A stretch of 12,174 nt of DNA from Leucobacter sp. UBA1945 (GTDB lineage: Bacteria > Actinomycetota > Actinomycetes > Actinomycetales > Microbacteriaceae): NCBI GenBank assembly GCA_002336855.1, contig DDEV01000026.1, positions 1-12,174 on the forward strand, read 5' to 3'. Every line of letters begins with the position of its first letter. The first letter of the stretch is position 1. The position numbers and the translations under genes were made by a program. Below are positions 1 to 7,827 of this stretch, piece by piece. The notes under the pieces were generated by a model. The model saw only the letters and a list, made by a program, of their open reading frames with translations. It was not told the origin of the DNA and did no database searches.

Positions 1-788
1 ACCCCGCGTGACGCCGCGATCGCGTCGAGTGCCGCGAGCACCGCGAGGCCGCGGTCGTTCAGGTACTCGGCTGCTCCTGCGGCACGCACACTTGCGCCTG
101 GGGCGCTCGCGTCGCCCGCCGATCGGTACTTGCCCGCGAGAAAGCCCTTTGCGAGCGAGAAGTACGGAAACACCGCGAGACCCTCGGCCTCGGCGAAGGC
201 ACGCAGCCCGTTCGTTTCGTAGTCGCGCTCAACCAGGTTGTAGTGCGGCTGCAGCGCAATCGGCAGGTGGTAGCCGCCCGCACGAGCGATCGCAAACCAT
301 TCCGCGGCCCGCTCCGCCGTATAGTTCGAGATACCGATGGCACGAACCTTGCCTGCGTCAACCAGCTGCGAGAACGCCTCTACGGTCTCTTCGAGTGGCG
401 TCTCTGCGTCATCGAAGTGCGCGTAGTACAGGTCGATGCGGTCAGTGCCGAGGCGAGCCAGCGAGGCCTCGGCTGCCGCGTGCACGTTGGTGGCCGCGAG
501 ACCCGCGAACTCCGGATGCGTCGATACCTTCGTCGCGATCACGACGCGATCTCGTGCTTCTCGCGAAGCAAGCCACTCGCCGATGATGCGCTCGCTCTCG
601 CCGCCGGTGTGGCCCGGCACCCAGCGCGAGTAGCCATCGGCGGTGTCGAGAAAGTCGCCGCCGCCCTCGGTGAAGGCGTCAAGCACCGCGAACGAAGCGT
701 CGCGGTCGGCCGTCCAGCCGAAGACGTTGCTGCCGAGCGCGAGCGGAGCGATGTGCATGTCGGGGCCGAGGTTCGTTTGAGCGATCAC
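1..788 (-). CDS. Aldo/keto reductase, C-terminus cut by window edge
   Basis: Predicted soluble NAD(P)H-dependent oxidoreductase of the aldo/keto reductase (TIM-barrel) superfamily; substrate unknown. About 262 residues are present and the C-terminal part with the cofactor-binding end lies beyond position 1. The catalytic tetrad is visible: D48 (in FLDTADGYSRW), Y53, K87 (VIATKVS) and H124 (DLYYAHFDD). Further family marks are GKVRAIGISN and QPHYNLVERDYE. The GTG at 786-788 is chosen because it supplies the first barrel segment (TNLGPDMHIAPLALG); the ATG at 756-758 would remove it and has no Shine-Dalgarno. A GGAGG lies just upstream, unusually close to the GTG, and TAGGGT (minus strand, 796-801) sits 7 nt before it, so a leaderless transcript is also possible. 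It lies 86 nt downstream of the methyltransferase gene on the same strand. Family assignment is certain; specificity is not. Confidence 0.93.
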   Translation of the reverse strand, partial: MIAQTNLGPDMHIAPLALGSNVFGWTADRDASFAVLDAFTEGGGDFLDTADGYSRWVPGHTGGESERIIGEWLASREARDRVVIATKVSTHPEFAGLAATNVHAAAEASLARLGTDRIDLYYAHFDDAETPLEETVEAFSQLVDAGKVRAIGISNYTAERAAEWFAIARAGGYHLPIALQPHYNLVERDYETNGLRAFAEAEGLAVFPYFSLAKGFLAGKYRSAGDASAPGASVRAAGAAEYLNDRGLAVLAALDAIAASRG

Positions 789-810
789 GCCCTCCACCCT
801 ACTCGCGCGA

Positions 811-826
811 TCGGCGGGCCCGCCGA
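811..826. other. 16-bp perfect palindrome between methyltransferase and AKR genes
   Basis: TCGGCGGGCCCGCCGA is a perfect dyad in the 86-nt gap between two co-directional genes. As RNA it could fold into a 6-bp GC stem with a GGCC loop. There is no U-tract, so it is a weak terminator; an operator for the reductase gene is an alternative. The function is inferred only from position and symmetry. Confidence 0.3.
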
Positions 827-874
827 GCTGTTCCTGACCGCCATCACGCACTGCGCTGCGCGATTCGGCACCAC

Positions 875-2185
875 TCAACGGCGAGTTGCCGCGAGCACCG
901 TGAACGTCCGGTCGCGGGCGAGCTGCCTGGTCGGCCCGATCTCGCGTTCGATGAGCGGGCGATAGGCTAGGTGCGAGTTGAAGACGAGGCGCAACTCGCC
1001 GCCGGGCGCGAGCACACGCGCACACGAGCTGATCAGCCGCTGCCCCACCCCGACGTGCACAGTCGAACCGGCGTGAAACGGTGGGTTGAGCAGCACGAGA
1101 TCGGCCCAGCCGTCGGCGACCGCCTCGGTCGCGTCGGCACGGTGCACGGTGACGCGATCCTCGACCCCCGCAGCCGAAGCGGTCAATTGGGTCGCCAGCA
1201 CGGCCGCCGCCGACTGATCGCTCGCGAGCACATGCGCGGCAGGCCAGGCGAGCGCCACCGACACCGCGAGCACGCCGTTGCCGCAGCCGATGTCGGCAAT
1301 GCGCGCGGGCTGGCCTGTCGGAGACTGTTCGCGAAGCGTGCGCAGCAGCAGGCGGCTACCGTGATCGAGCGTCGCGCCGCCAAACGTGGCGCCGTGGGCG
1401 AAGAGCTCAAACGCGAGGTCAGCGTCACCGGAGCTCTCCGGAAACCGAGCATCACCGAGCGCGTCAGCAGCTCGCGGCGAGCGGGCAGTGAGCACCCTGG
1501 CCTTTCGCCAACCCCGGCTCGCCGCGACCTCGTCGAAGTGGCGCGCGAGCAGTTCGTTCATGCCGCGGCTCATGTGCTTGTCGCGGCCGCCCGCGAGCAA
1601 CACGACGTCTGGGGCGGCATAGCGCGCGACGTTCCACGAGATTTCCTCGAGCTCGGCGAGCGATCGCGGCAGCTGCAGCAGCACCACCTTCGCGCCTGCG
1701 AGCAGCCGCTCGCCGAGCGGGTGGTTGCGAAACATCGACGTGGGATCAGCGCCGACGCCGAGCCGCGCCGCGTTTGCGGCGAGCGCACGCTCGGCGAGCA
1801 CCGCGTCTTGATGCACCCTGATGCCGGTCGCACCGAGCGCGTGGGCCGCACCGAGGGTCAGGGCTCCATGGCGATCGCCTATGACAGCGAGACCACCGTG
1901 CAACACACCGGCCGATCCCGAGGCGGGATCGGGAGATACGCCGCGCAAAGCGATGCTTTGCTCTAAGCGGCTTGCTCCGTGGCGATCGCCTATGACAGCG
2001 GGACCACCGTGCAACACACCGGCCGATCCCGATTGGTCTTCACGCAGCCGCTCGCCAAGATGCTCAAGCAACAGAAGGTCGGCTGCGTCGTAGGCCTGCA
2101 GCTCGGGCGCGTCGAAGTCGGGCTCGCGCGAGAGTTGCGCGAGCAACGCCTCAAATTCGGTGGGTTGCGCGGGCGGTTCGGTCAC
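875..2185 (-). CDS. RlmG/RsmC-like SAM-dependent rRNA guanine-N2 methyltransferase with internal duplication
   Basis: Likely transfers a methyl group from SAM to the N2 of a guanine in ribosomal RNA, in the cytoplasm. The C-terminal Rossmann domain has the SAM loop ADIGCGNG (297-304), the acidic end of strand 2 (ASDQ, 321-324) and the catalytic NPPF (367-370) typical of amino-methylating enzymes. The N-terminal half (AYDAADLLLLEHL then GDRHGALTL) resembles the degenerate first domain of E. coli RlmG as I remember it. GTG 2185 is chosen: it gives VTEPPAQPTEFEALL, avoids overlap with hspR, and has GAGAAT 6 nt upstream. A GTG at 2227 is the alternative and would overlap hspR by 22 nt. Odd feature: residues 52-71 and 89-108 are near-identical (P62 versus L99), a 37-residue in-frame repeat that lengthens the usual protein to 436 residues. 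The exact target nucleotide is unknown. Confidence 0.85.
   Translation of the reverse strand: MTEPPAQPTEFEALLAQLSREPDFDAPELQAYDAADLLLLEHLGERLREDQSGSAGVLHGGPAVIGDRHGASRLEQSIALRGVSPDPASGSAGVLHGGLAVIGDRHGALTLGAAHALGATGIRVHQDAVLAERALAANAARLGVGADPTSMFRNHPLGERLLAGAKVVLLQLPRSLAELEEISWNVARYAAPDVVLLAGGRDKHMSRGMNELLARHFDEVAASRGWRKARVLTARSPRAADALGDARFPESSGDADLAFELFAHGATFGGATLDHGSRLLLRTLREQSPTGQPARIADIGCGNGVLAVSVALAWPAAHVLASDQSAAAVLATQLTASAAGVEDRVTVHRADATEAVADGWADLVLLNPPFHAGSTVHVGVGQRLISSCARVLAPGGELRLVFNSHLAYRPLIEREIGPTRQLARDRTFTVLAATRR
1863..1921. repeat. Direct repeat copy A inside methyltransferase gene
   Basis: A 59-bp block matching 1974-2032 at 57 of 59 positions (differences at 1868/1979 and 1890/2001), offset by 111 bp, i.e. 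37 codons in frame. It encodes the C-terminal protein copy (residues 89-108). This is the copy that continues into the family-like GALTLGAAHA segment, so it is probably the original downstream junction. It contains the palindrome GGCGATCGCC at 1870-1879. Confidence 0.95.
1913..1961. other. Two perfect hairpins in the spacer between the direct repeats
   Basis: The 52-bp spacer (1922-1973) between the two repeats is dominated by dyads. CGATCCCG (1913-1920) and CGGGATCG (1924-1931) form an 8-bp stem with a 3-nt loop straddling the end of copy A. GCAAAGC (1945-1951) and GCTTTGC (1955-1961) form a 7-bp stem with loop GAT. The spacer encodes residues 72-88 (SRLEQSIALRGVSPDPA), for which I know no family counterpart. 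It resembles a small palindromic insertion that preserves the reading frame; the origin is inferred. Confidence 0.6.
1974..2032. repeat. Direct repeat copy B inside methyltransferase gene
   Basis: Partner of the repeat at 1863-1921, encoding residues 52-71 (SGSAGVLHGGPAVIGDRHGA). It follows the native-looking HLGERLREDQ segment, so it is probably the original upstream junction. It contains the palindrome GGCGATCGCC at 1981-1990. Confidence 0.95.
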
Positions 2186-2191
2186 CGCCCT

Positions 2192-2200
2192 ATTCTCGCA
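2192..2200 (-). promoter_or_regulatory. Possible extended -10 promoter, leaderless methyltransferase mRNA
   Basis: On the minus strand TGCGAGAAT (TGn plus -10-like GAGAAT) ends 6 nt before GTG 2185, placing the start of transcription at or next to the start codon. It lies in the 20-nt gap after hspR, so the gene could be transcribed independently of the heat-shock operon as well as by read-through. No convincing -35 was found. Confidence 0.3.
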
Positions 2201-2205
2201 CTCGC

Positions 2206-2640
2206 TCAGCGCCCGTCGGGCCGCCACACCACCACGTCGGCGCTGCGACGAAGCCGCGATCCTCTTCGCATCGTAATGATCTCGCCCGCCTGACCTGCCG
2301 CGAACACGCGACGCTCGGGGCGATTCAACATCTCATCTGAGAGCGCCCGCTCGAGCTCGCGCACCCTGCCCTGCAGCTCTCGAACTTCGTCTTCGAGCTG
2401 CAGCACACGGCGAATGCCCTCAAGGCTCAGGCCCTCGGCGGAGAGCCTCGCGACCTCACGCAGCTGCTCGATGTCGTGCAGCGAGTAGCGGCGAGTGTTG
2501 CCGCTGGTGCGCTGCGGCGATACGAGCCCGATACGGTCGTATTGCCGCAGCGTCTGCGGGTGCATCTCGGCGAGCTCCGCGGCCGCCGCGATCGCGAAGA
2601 TCGGGGTGAAGCGATCCATTTGCTGTCTCGGCTGAGCCAT
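2206..2640 (-). CDS. hspR: HspR, MerR-family heat-shock repressor
   Basis: Transcriptional repressor of the dnaK operon; in the family, HspR uses DnaK as co-repressor and binds HAIR inverted repeats. The 144-residue protein has an N-terminal MerR helix-turn-helix (about residues 14-80) with the HspR signature HPQTLRQYDRIGLVSPQR and GNTRRYSLHDIEQLR. A heptad-rich coiled coil follows (LEDEVRELQGRVRELERAL) and then a basic, poorly conserved tail. It is the last gene of dnaK-grpE-dnaJ-hspR, 16 nt after dnaJ, so repression would be autoregulatory. ATG 2638-2640 is preceded by GTAGG about nine bases upstream; a second ATG at 2617-2619 (MDRFTPIF) would lose only seven residues. Two HAIR sites occur upstream of dnaK, which strongly supports the call. 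Confidence 0.95.
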   Translation of the reverse strand: MAQPRQQMDRFTPIFAIAAAAELAEMHPQTLRQYDRIGLVSPQRTSGNTRRYSLHDIEQLREVARLSAEGLSLEGIRRVLQLEDEVRELQGRVRELERALSDEMLNRPERRVFAAGQAGEIITMRRGSRLRRSADVVVWRPDGR

Positions 2641-2656
2641 CTGCGAAACCTACCCT

Positions 2657-3631
2657 CTAGCCGTTCGCGCGTGCGAGCAGATCGGCGCGCGGCGACTCGT
2701 CTGGCATCTCGGCGTCGAAGGCCTCGAGGGCCTCCTTTGCCTTGTCGCTCAGGTGAGATGGCACCGCCACCTGCACCTCGGCGAGCAAGTCACCGGTTGC
2801 CTTTGCTGTCTGCACACCGCGACCCTTCACGCGCAGCACGCGCCCACTCGGGGTGCCGGGCTGCATCTTCAGCTTCACGGGGGCGCCGCCGAGCGTCGGC
2901 ACCTCGATTGTGGCGCCGAGGGCGGCCTCGACGAACGTGACCGGTAGTTTGACGCGAAGGTTGTGCCCCTCGCGCTCGAACACCGGGTGCTTGCGCACCT
3001 GCACCGTCAGGATCAGGTCGCCAGCCGGGCCGCCGTCGGGGCTCGGCTCGCCCTTGCCGCGGGCACGAATGCGCTTGCCGTCTTCGACGCCAGCCGGAAT
3101 CTTGACCTTGACCTGGCCGTTCGGGGTCTGCAGCGTGACGGTATCGCCACGCACCGCGGTCTCGAAGTCGAGCGTCGTCGACGCCGTCAGGTCGCGACCG
3201 GGCCTGGGGCCACGCGGCGCGCGCGGGCCGCCACCGAACATGCCGCCGAACAGGTCCTCGTAGCCACCAGCACCGCCACCCTGCTGAAAGGTGAAGCGCT
3301 GCCCGCCGGCACCGGCACCGCCCATGCCGCCGCCGAACATGCCGCCGAAGATGTCTTCGAATCCCTGGCCGCCCGAGGTGAACCGGGCACCGCCCGTGCC
3401 CATCGCGCGAATCTGGTCGTACTCGGAGCGCTGCTCTTTGTCAGAGAGCACCGAGAACGCCTCGCTGATCTCTTTGAACTTCGCTTCGGCCGCCGCGTCA
3501 CCCGGATTCGAGTCTGGGTGATACTTGCGCGCCAGCTTGCGATAGACCTTCTTCAGCTCGGCGTCGCTGACATCTTTCGAGACGCCCAGAATCTGGTAGA
3601 AGTCCTTCTCGAGCCAGTCTTGACTAGCCAT
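2657..3631 (-). CDS. dnaJ: DnaJ-family co-chaperone lacking the zinc finger (CbpA-like)
   Basis: J-domain co-chaperone that stimulates DnaK ATPase and delivers unfolded clients in the cytoplasm. Order of domains: J domain (about 8-72) with HPD at 38-40; a Gly/Phe linker (about 78-145); then two C-terminal beta-sandwich client-binding domains (about 147-310). The four CxxCxGxG zinc-finger repeats of canonical DnaJ are absent; in fact the protein has no cysteine. At 324 residues it matches the type II (CbpA/DnaJB) length. The Gly/Phe linker has an internal repeat: FEDIFGGMFGGG and YEDLFGGMFGGG. The ATG overlaps the grpE stop by 8 nt (ATGGCTAG), which suggests translational coupling. A second, zinc-finger DnaJ probably exists elsewhere in the genome; that is inference from related organisms. 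Confidence 0.95.
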   Translation of the reverse strand: MASQDWLEKDFYQILGVSKDVSDAELKKVYRKLARKYHPDSNPGDAAAEAKFKEISEAFSVLSDKEQRSEYDQIRAMGTGGARFTSGGQGFEDIFGGMFGGGMGGAGAGGQRFTFQQGGGAGGYEDLFGGMFGGGPRAPRGPRPGRDLTASTTLDFETAVRGDTVTLQTPNGQVKVKIPAGVEDGKRIRARGKGEPSPDGGPAGDLILTVQVRKHPVFEREGHNLRVKLPVTFVEAALGATIEVPTLGGAPVKLKMQPGTPSGRVLRVKGRGVQTAKATGDLLAEVQVAVPSHLSDKAKEALEAFDAEMPDESPRADLLARANG

Positions 3632-4280
3632 CAGTTGGTACCGCCACCGCTACCTTGGCGGGGCGCAATTCCACCTCGCCCAAACGATATCCACGCTCGA
3701 CCACGTCGAGCACAGTCGGCTGCTCAGTGCCGGGCATGGGCAGCTGCGCGATCGCCTCGTGCACCTGCGGGTCAAAGACCTCGCCCTTCTCGCCGAATGC
3801 GACGAGCCCCATGCGCTCGAACGTACCGCGCAGCTTCTGCGCGATCGTGGCGAACGCGCTGCCCTCTTCGAGGTCGCCGTGCGCCTCGGCGCGATCGAGA
3901 TCGTCGAGCACCGACAGCAGCGGGTTGACCGCGGCCGCCTTTGCGCGCTGCTTCTCGATCTCGGCGTTCTCGGCGGTGCGCTTGCGATAGTTCGCATACT
4001 CCGCGGTGATGCGACGCAGATCTTCGAGGTACGGGTTCGCCGCGTCCTCGAGCGGATCGACCGGCGCTGCCGCCGATTCGGCAGCCGCGTCAGCGGCCGC
4101 TTCTGCGCCCTCGGCCTGCGCCGCCTCGCTCTGCGCGGCGTTCAGAATATCTTCCACCGTCAAGTCGCTTTCCTGCTGATCGGCCTGAGGGCCGGGGGCG
4201 TTCGTCACGCCCTCCGACCCTTCGGCACTCTCAGCAGAGGGCTCCACGCCTTCAGGCGTGGGATCCTCGTGCTGCGTCAT
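3624..4280 (-). CDS. grpE: GrpE, nucleotide exchange factor of DnaK
   Basis: Homodimeric exchange factor that releases ADP from DnaK and acts as a heat sensor of the Hsp70 cycle. The 218-residue protein starts with a long acidic, low-complexity region rich in Glu, Ala and Gln (about 1-85). It continues with the helical dimerisation segment (YLEDLRRITAEYANYRKRTAENAEIEKQRA) and the beta-domain signature with FGEKGEVFDPQVHEAIAQLP and VVERGYRLGEVELRPAKVAV. It starts 2 nt after the dnaK stop; its ribosome-binding site GGAG lies inside the last codons of dnaK. It overlaps dnaJ by 8 nt. The identification is secure; the acidic N-terminus is poorly conserved in the family generally. Confidence 0.97.
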   Translation of the reverse strand: MTQHEDPTPEGVEPSAESAEGSEGVTNAPGPQADQQESDLTVEDILNAAQSEAAQAEGAEAAADAAAESAAAPVDPLEDAANPYLEDLRRITAEYANYRKRTAENAEIEKQRAKAAAVNPLLSVLDDLDRAEAHGDLEEGSAFATIAQKLRGTFERMGLVAFGEKGEVFDPQVHEAIAQLPMPGTEQPTVLDVVERGYRLGEVELRPAKVAVAVPTDG

Positions 4281-4282
4281 GG

Positions 4283-6130
<1,848 letters not shown>

Positions 6131-6170
6131 GTGTGGTTCTCCTTGCGTTGCTTCGTGAAGTTGCGTGATC

Positions 6171-6185
6171 CGGGCACGCTGCCCG
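6171..6185 (-). other. Small stem-loop in dnaK 5' leader
   Basis: CGGGCA (6171-6176) and TGCCCG (6180-6185) form a perfect 6-bp stem with a 3-nt loop in the predicted dnaK untranslated leader, about 40 nt before the start codon. It does not cover the ribosome-binding site, so an RNA thermometer is unlikely; mRNA stability is a possible role. Weak evidence. Confidence 0.25.
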
Positions 6186-6217
6186 AAACTGTTCCGCTCA
6201 GCTCACCCGATAGGTAA

Positions 6218-6238
6218 GTTGAGCCTCATGCACTCAAG
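6218..6238 (-). promoter_or_regulatory. HAIR element 1 (HspR operator) at the dnaK start region
   Basis: On the minus strand it reads CTTGAGT-N7-GCTCAAC, against the HAIR consensus CTTGAGT-N7-ACTCAAG: the left arm is perfect and the right arm has two mismatches. It overlaps the proposed dnaK -10 by two bases and covers the transcription start, an ideal position for repression by HspR. Confidence 0.88.
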
Positions 6239-6264
6239 TTTATTCGAGGCGAGGATCAAGTCAA
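6237..6264 (-). promoter_or_regulatory. dnaK operon promoter (-35 TTGACT, -10 TAAACT)
   Basis: On the minus strand TTGACT (6259-6264) is followed after 16 nt by TAAACT (6237-6242). This is close to the housekeeping-sigma consensus and is flanked on both sides by HAIR elements. The start of transcription should be near 6230, giving a leader of about 100 nt. The hexamers were chosen by eye. Confidence 0.65.
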
Positions 6265-6279
6265 GTCATTCCCCTCAAA

Positions 6280-6300
6280 CTTGAGCCCTATCGACTCAAC
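6280..6300. promoter_or_regulatory. HAIR element 2 (HspR operator), upstream of the dnaK -35
   Basis: CTTGAGC-N7-ACTCAAC has one mismatch per arm against the HAIR consensus. It lies 15 bp upstream of the dnaK -35 and 57 bp upstream of the MFS start codon, so HspR bound here could help repress dnaK and might also affect the divergent transporter gene. The bases just before it make a second dyad, CTCAA-AC-TTGAG (6274-6285), sharing its left arm. Confidence 0.88.
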
Positions 6301-6318
6301 TCTCAGCTTTCCTACAGC

Positions 6319-6350
6319 GTTTACCCGGCGTTACCCGCATCGGATACAGT
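6319..6350 (+). promoter_or_regulatory. Possible MFS promoter with leaderless start and TTACCCG tandem
   Basis: TACAGT (6345-6350) is a -10-like TAnnnT box ending 7 nt before ATG 6358, which places the transcript start on the start codon; no Shine-Dalgarno is present. TTACCCG occurs twice, at 6321-6327 and 6331-6337, 10 bp apart and overlapping the expected -35 region. It may be a regulator site on one face of the helix. Confidence 0.4.
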
Positions 6351-6357
6351 GACCCCT

Positions 6358-7776
6358 ATGAATGACGCACCAGCGCCAACGGCGGCGAATGGCAAGGCTT
6401 ACGACGACGAAGCCACGGTACCGGGCCGCATCGTCAGGTCGTGGGCACTCTGGGACTGGGCGACGCAGCCCTTCAACTCGGTGATTCTCACCTTTGTGTG
6501 GGTCTCGCTCTATCTTGTGTCAGACAGTTTTCTGCCAGACAGCGTCGCGGCCCAGAATGCAGACGGTTCGCTCGTCTGCTCACGCGACGCCGACGCAGCC
6601 ACCGAGTACTGCCGCGGGCTCGCAGACCTCTCGGCGAACTACGGCTGGATCACCTTCGTGGCCGGCGTTCTGGTGCTCGTGCTCGCCCCCGTGCTCGGCC
6701 AGCAGGCCGACGCGCGCGGTAATAAGAAGCGCTGGGTGGTTGGCGGCACTGCGGCGCTCGCGCTGTTGCAGTTCGCGCTCTTCTTCGTGTTCTCAGAGCC
6801 CGCCTTCTTCTGGCTCGGCGCCATCGCGGTCGCCCTGGGCTCGGTCGCAAGCGAGATCGCGGGCGTGAGCTACAACGCCATGCTGCTCGAGGTCTCGACC
6901 AAGAAGACCGTGGGCCGAGTGAGCGGCCTTGGCTGGGGGCTCGGCTACATCGGCGGCATCGTCGCCCTCGTGGTCGTCGTGGTCATCACACAGCTCGACT
7001 GGTTCGGCCTGGATGTCTCTGACGGCCTCGCCTATCGCTTGATCGCGGTCGGCGCAGCCATCTGGACGATCGTCTTCTCGCTGCCGTTCGTGCTCAACGT
7101 ACCCGAAGCACCCGCGCGAGCAGACCGTCCCAAGGTCGGCTTCTTCCGCAGCTACGTCGTGCTGGTTCGCGACCTCGGCAAGCTGTTTCGCCAGCACCGC
7201 ACCACCTTCTGGTTCTTGATCTCGAGCGCCGTGTACCGCGACGGACTTGCAGGCGTATTCGCGTTTGGCGGGATCCTCGCCGCCGTATCGTTCGGGTTCT
7301 CGGCGAACGAAGTCATGATCTTCGGCGTCGCCCTCAACCTGGTCGCGGGCGTCTCTACGATTATCGCAGGCCGACTCGATGACCGCTTCGGGCCGCGCGC
7401 CGTGATCGTGTGGTCTCTCGTGATTCTGATTCTGAGCGCGCTCTTCGTGTTCTTCTTCAGGGAGCAGGGCAAGATCATCTTCTGGATCGGCGGCATCGTG
7501 CTCTCGGCGGGCGTCGGACCGGCGCAGGCGTCGAGCCGTTCGCTGCTCACGCGCGTCACTCCCCCGAGCATGCAGGGCGAGATCTTCGGGCTGTATGCGA
7601 CGACCGGCCGTGTCATGAGCTTTCTCTCGCCGTGGCTCTGGGCGGCGTTCATCGGCTGGTTCGGCGCGACGCACTTCGGCGTGCTCGGCATCACGATCGT
7701 GCTGCTCGCGGGGCTGGTGCTCATGCTCTTCCTCGTGCCCGCTAGGGCAAAGGGCGGCGCGCGGATCGACGCGTAG
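6358..7776 (+). CDS. MFS transporter, UMF1/Atg22-like family
   Basis: Integral membrane transporter of the major facilitator superfamily; substrate unknown. The 472-residue protein has roughly twelve hydrophobic segments. The N-terminal SWALWDWATQPFNSVI is the hallmark of the UMF1 (Atg22-like) subfamily. The TM2-TM3 loop carries a motif-A-like GQQADARGNKKR (about 114-125), and GRLDDRFGPR repeats the idea in the second half, as expected from the two-fold fold. The long first external loop holds two cysteines (C74 and C85) that could form a disulfide. ATG 6358 is preferred over GTG 6349 because the TACAGT box then gives a leaderless mRNA; the difference is three residues. It is divergent from dnaK and shares its HAIR-containing intergenic region. 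The downstream helicase gene begins 51 nt after the stop. Confidence 0.9.
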   Translation: MNDAPAPTAANGKAYDDEATVPGRIVRSWALWDWATQPFNSVILTFVWVSLYLVSDSFLPDSVAAQNADGSLVCSRDADAATEYCRGLADLSANYGWITFVAGVLVLVLAPVLGQQADARGNKKRWVVGGTAALALLQFALFFVFSEPAFFWLGAIAVALGSVASEIAGVSYNAMLLEVSTKKTVGRVSGLGWGLGYIGGIVALVVVVVITQLDWFGLDVSDGLAYRLIAVGAAIWTIVFSLPFVLNVPEAPARADRPKVGFFRSYVVLVRDLGKLFRQHRTTFWFLISSAVYRDGLAGVFAFGGILAAVSFGFSANEVMIFGVALNLVAGVSTIIAGRLDDRFGPRAVIVWSLVILILSALFVFFFREQGKIIFWIGGIVLSAGVGPAQASSRSLLTRVTPPSMQGEIFGLYATTGRVMSFLSPWLWAAFIGWFGATHFGVLGITIVLLAGLVLMLFLVPARAKGGARIDA

Positions 7777-7793
7777 CGAGCTGCCCGGCCACG

Positions 7794-7821
7794 CTGAACA
7801 TCACCCGAGGAACGCTACGAT
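7794..7821 (+). promoter_or_regulatory. Possible promoter giving leaderless helicase mRNA
   Basis: TACGAT (7816-7821) ends 6 nt before ATG 7828, matching the TAnnnT pattern seen before other genes here. A poor -35, CTGAAC (7794-7799), lies 16 nt upstream. GAGGG abuts the ATG directly and is too close to act as a Shine-Dalgarno, which favours leaderless initiation. Confidence 0.35.
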
Positions 7822-7827
7822 TGAGGG

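Noticed and set aside
971..1966. 331-residue plus-strand open frame opposite the methyltransferase
   Set aside because: Composition is Arg/His/Ala/Gln-rich shadow-like; the minus frame has clear SAM-binding and NPPF motifs.
1863..2032. Repeat pair considered as a CRISPR array
   Set aside because: Only two copies, inside an open coding frame, no cas genes nearby; spacer encodes protein in frame.
2186..2227. Longer methyltransferase start at GTG 2227
   Set aside because: It would overlap hspR by 22 nt, adds a non-family MAARRALSECENRA extension, and lacks a Shine-Dalgarno or -10 box at the right distance; GTG 2185 has GAGAAT 6 nt upstream.
6171..6185. dnaK leader hairpin considered as an RNA thermometer
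   Set aside because: It does not cover the AAGGAG ribosome-binding site and is a short GC stem; HspR/HAIR control explains heat regulation.
6793..7674. 293-residue minus-strand open frame opposite the MFS gene
   Set aside because: Highly charged, low-complexity shadow of membrane-protein codons; the plus frame has real transmembrane segments and motifs.
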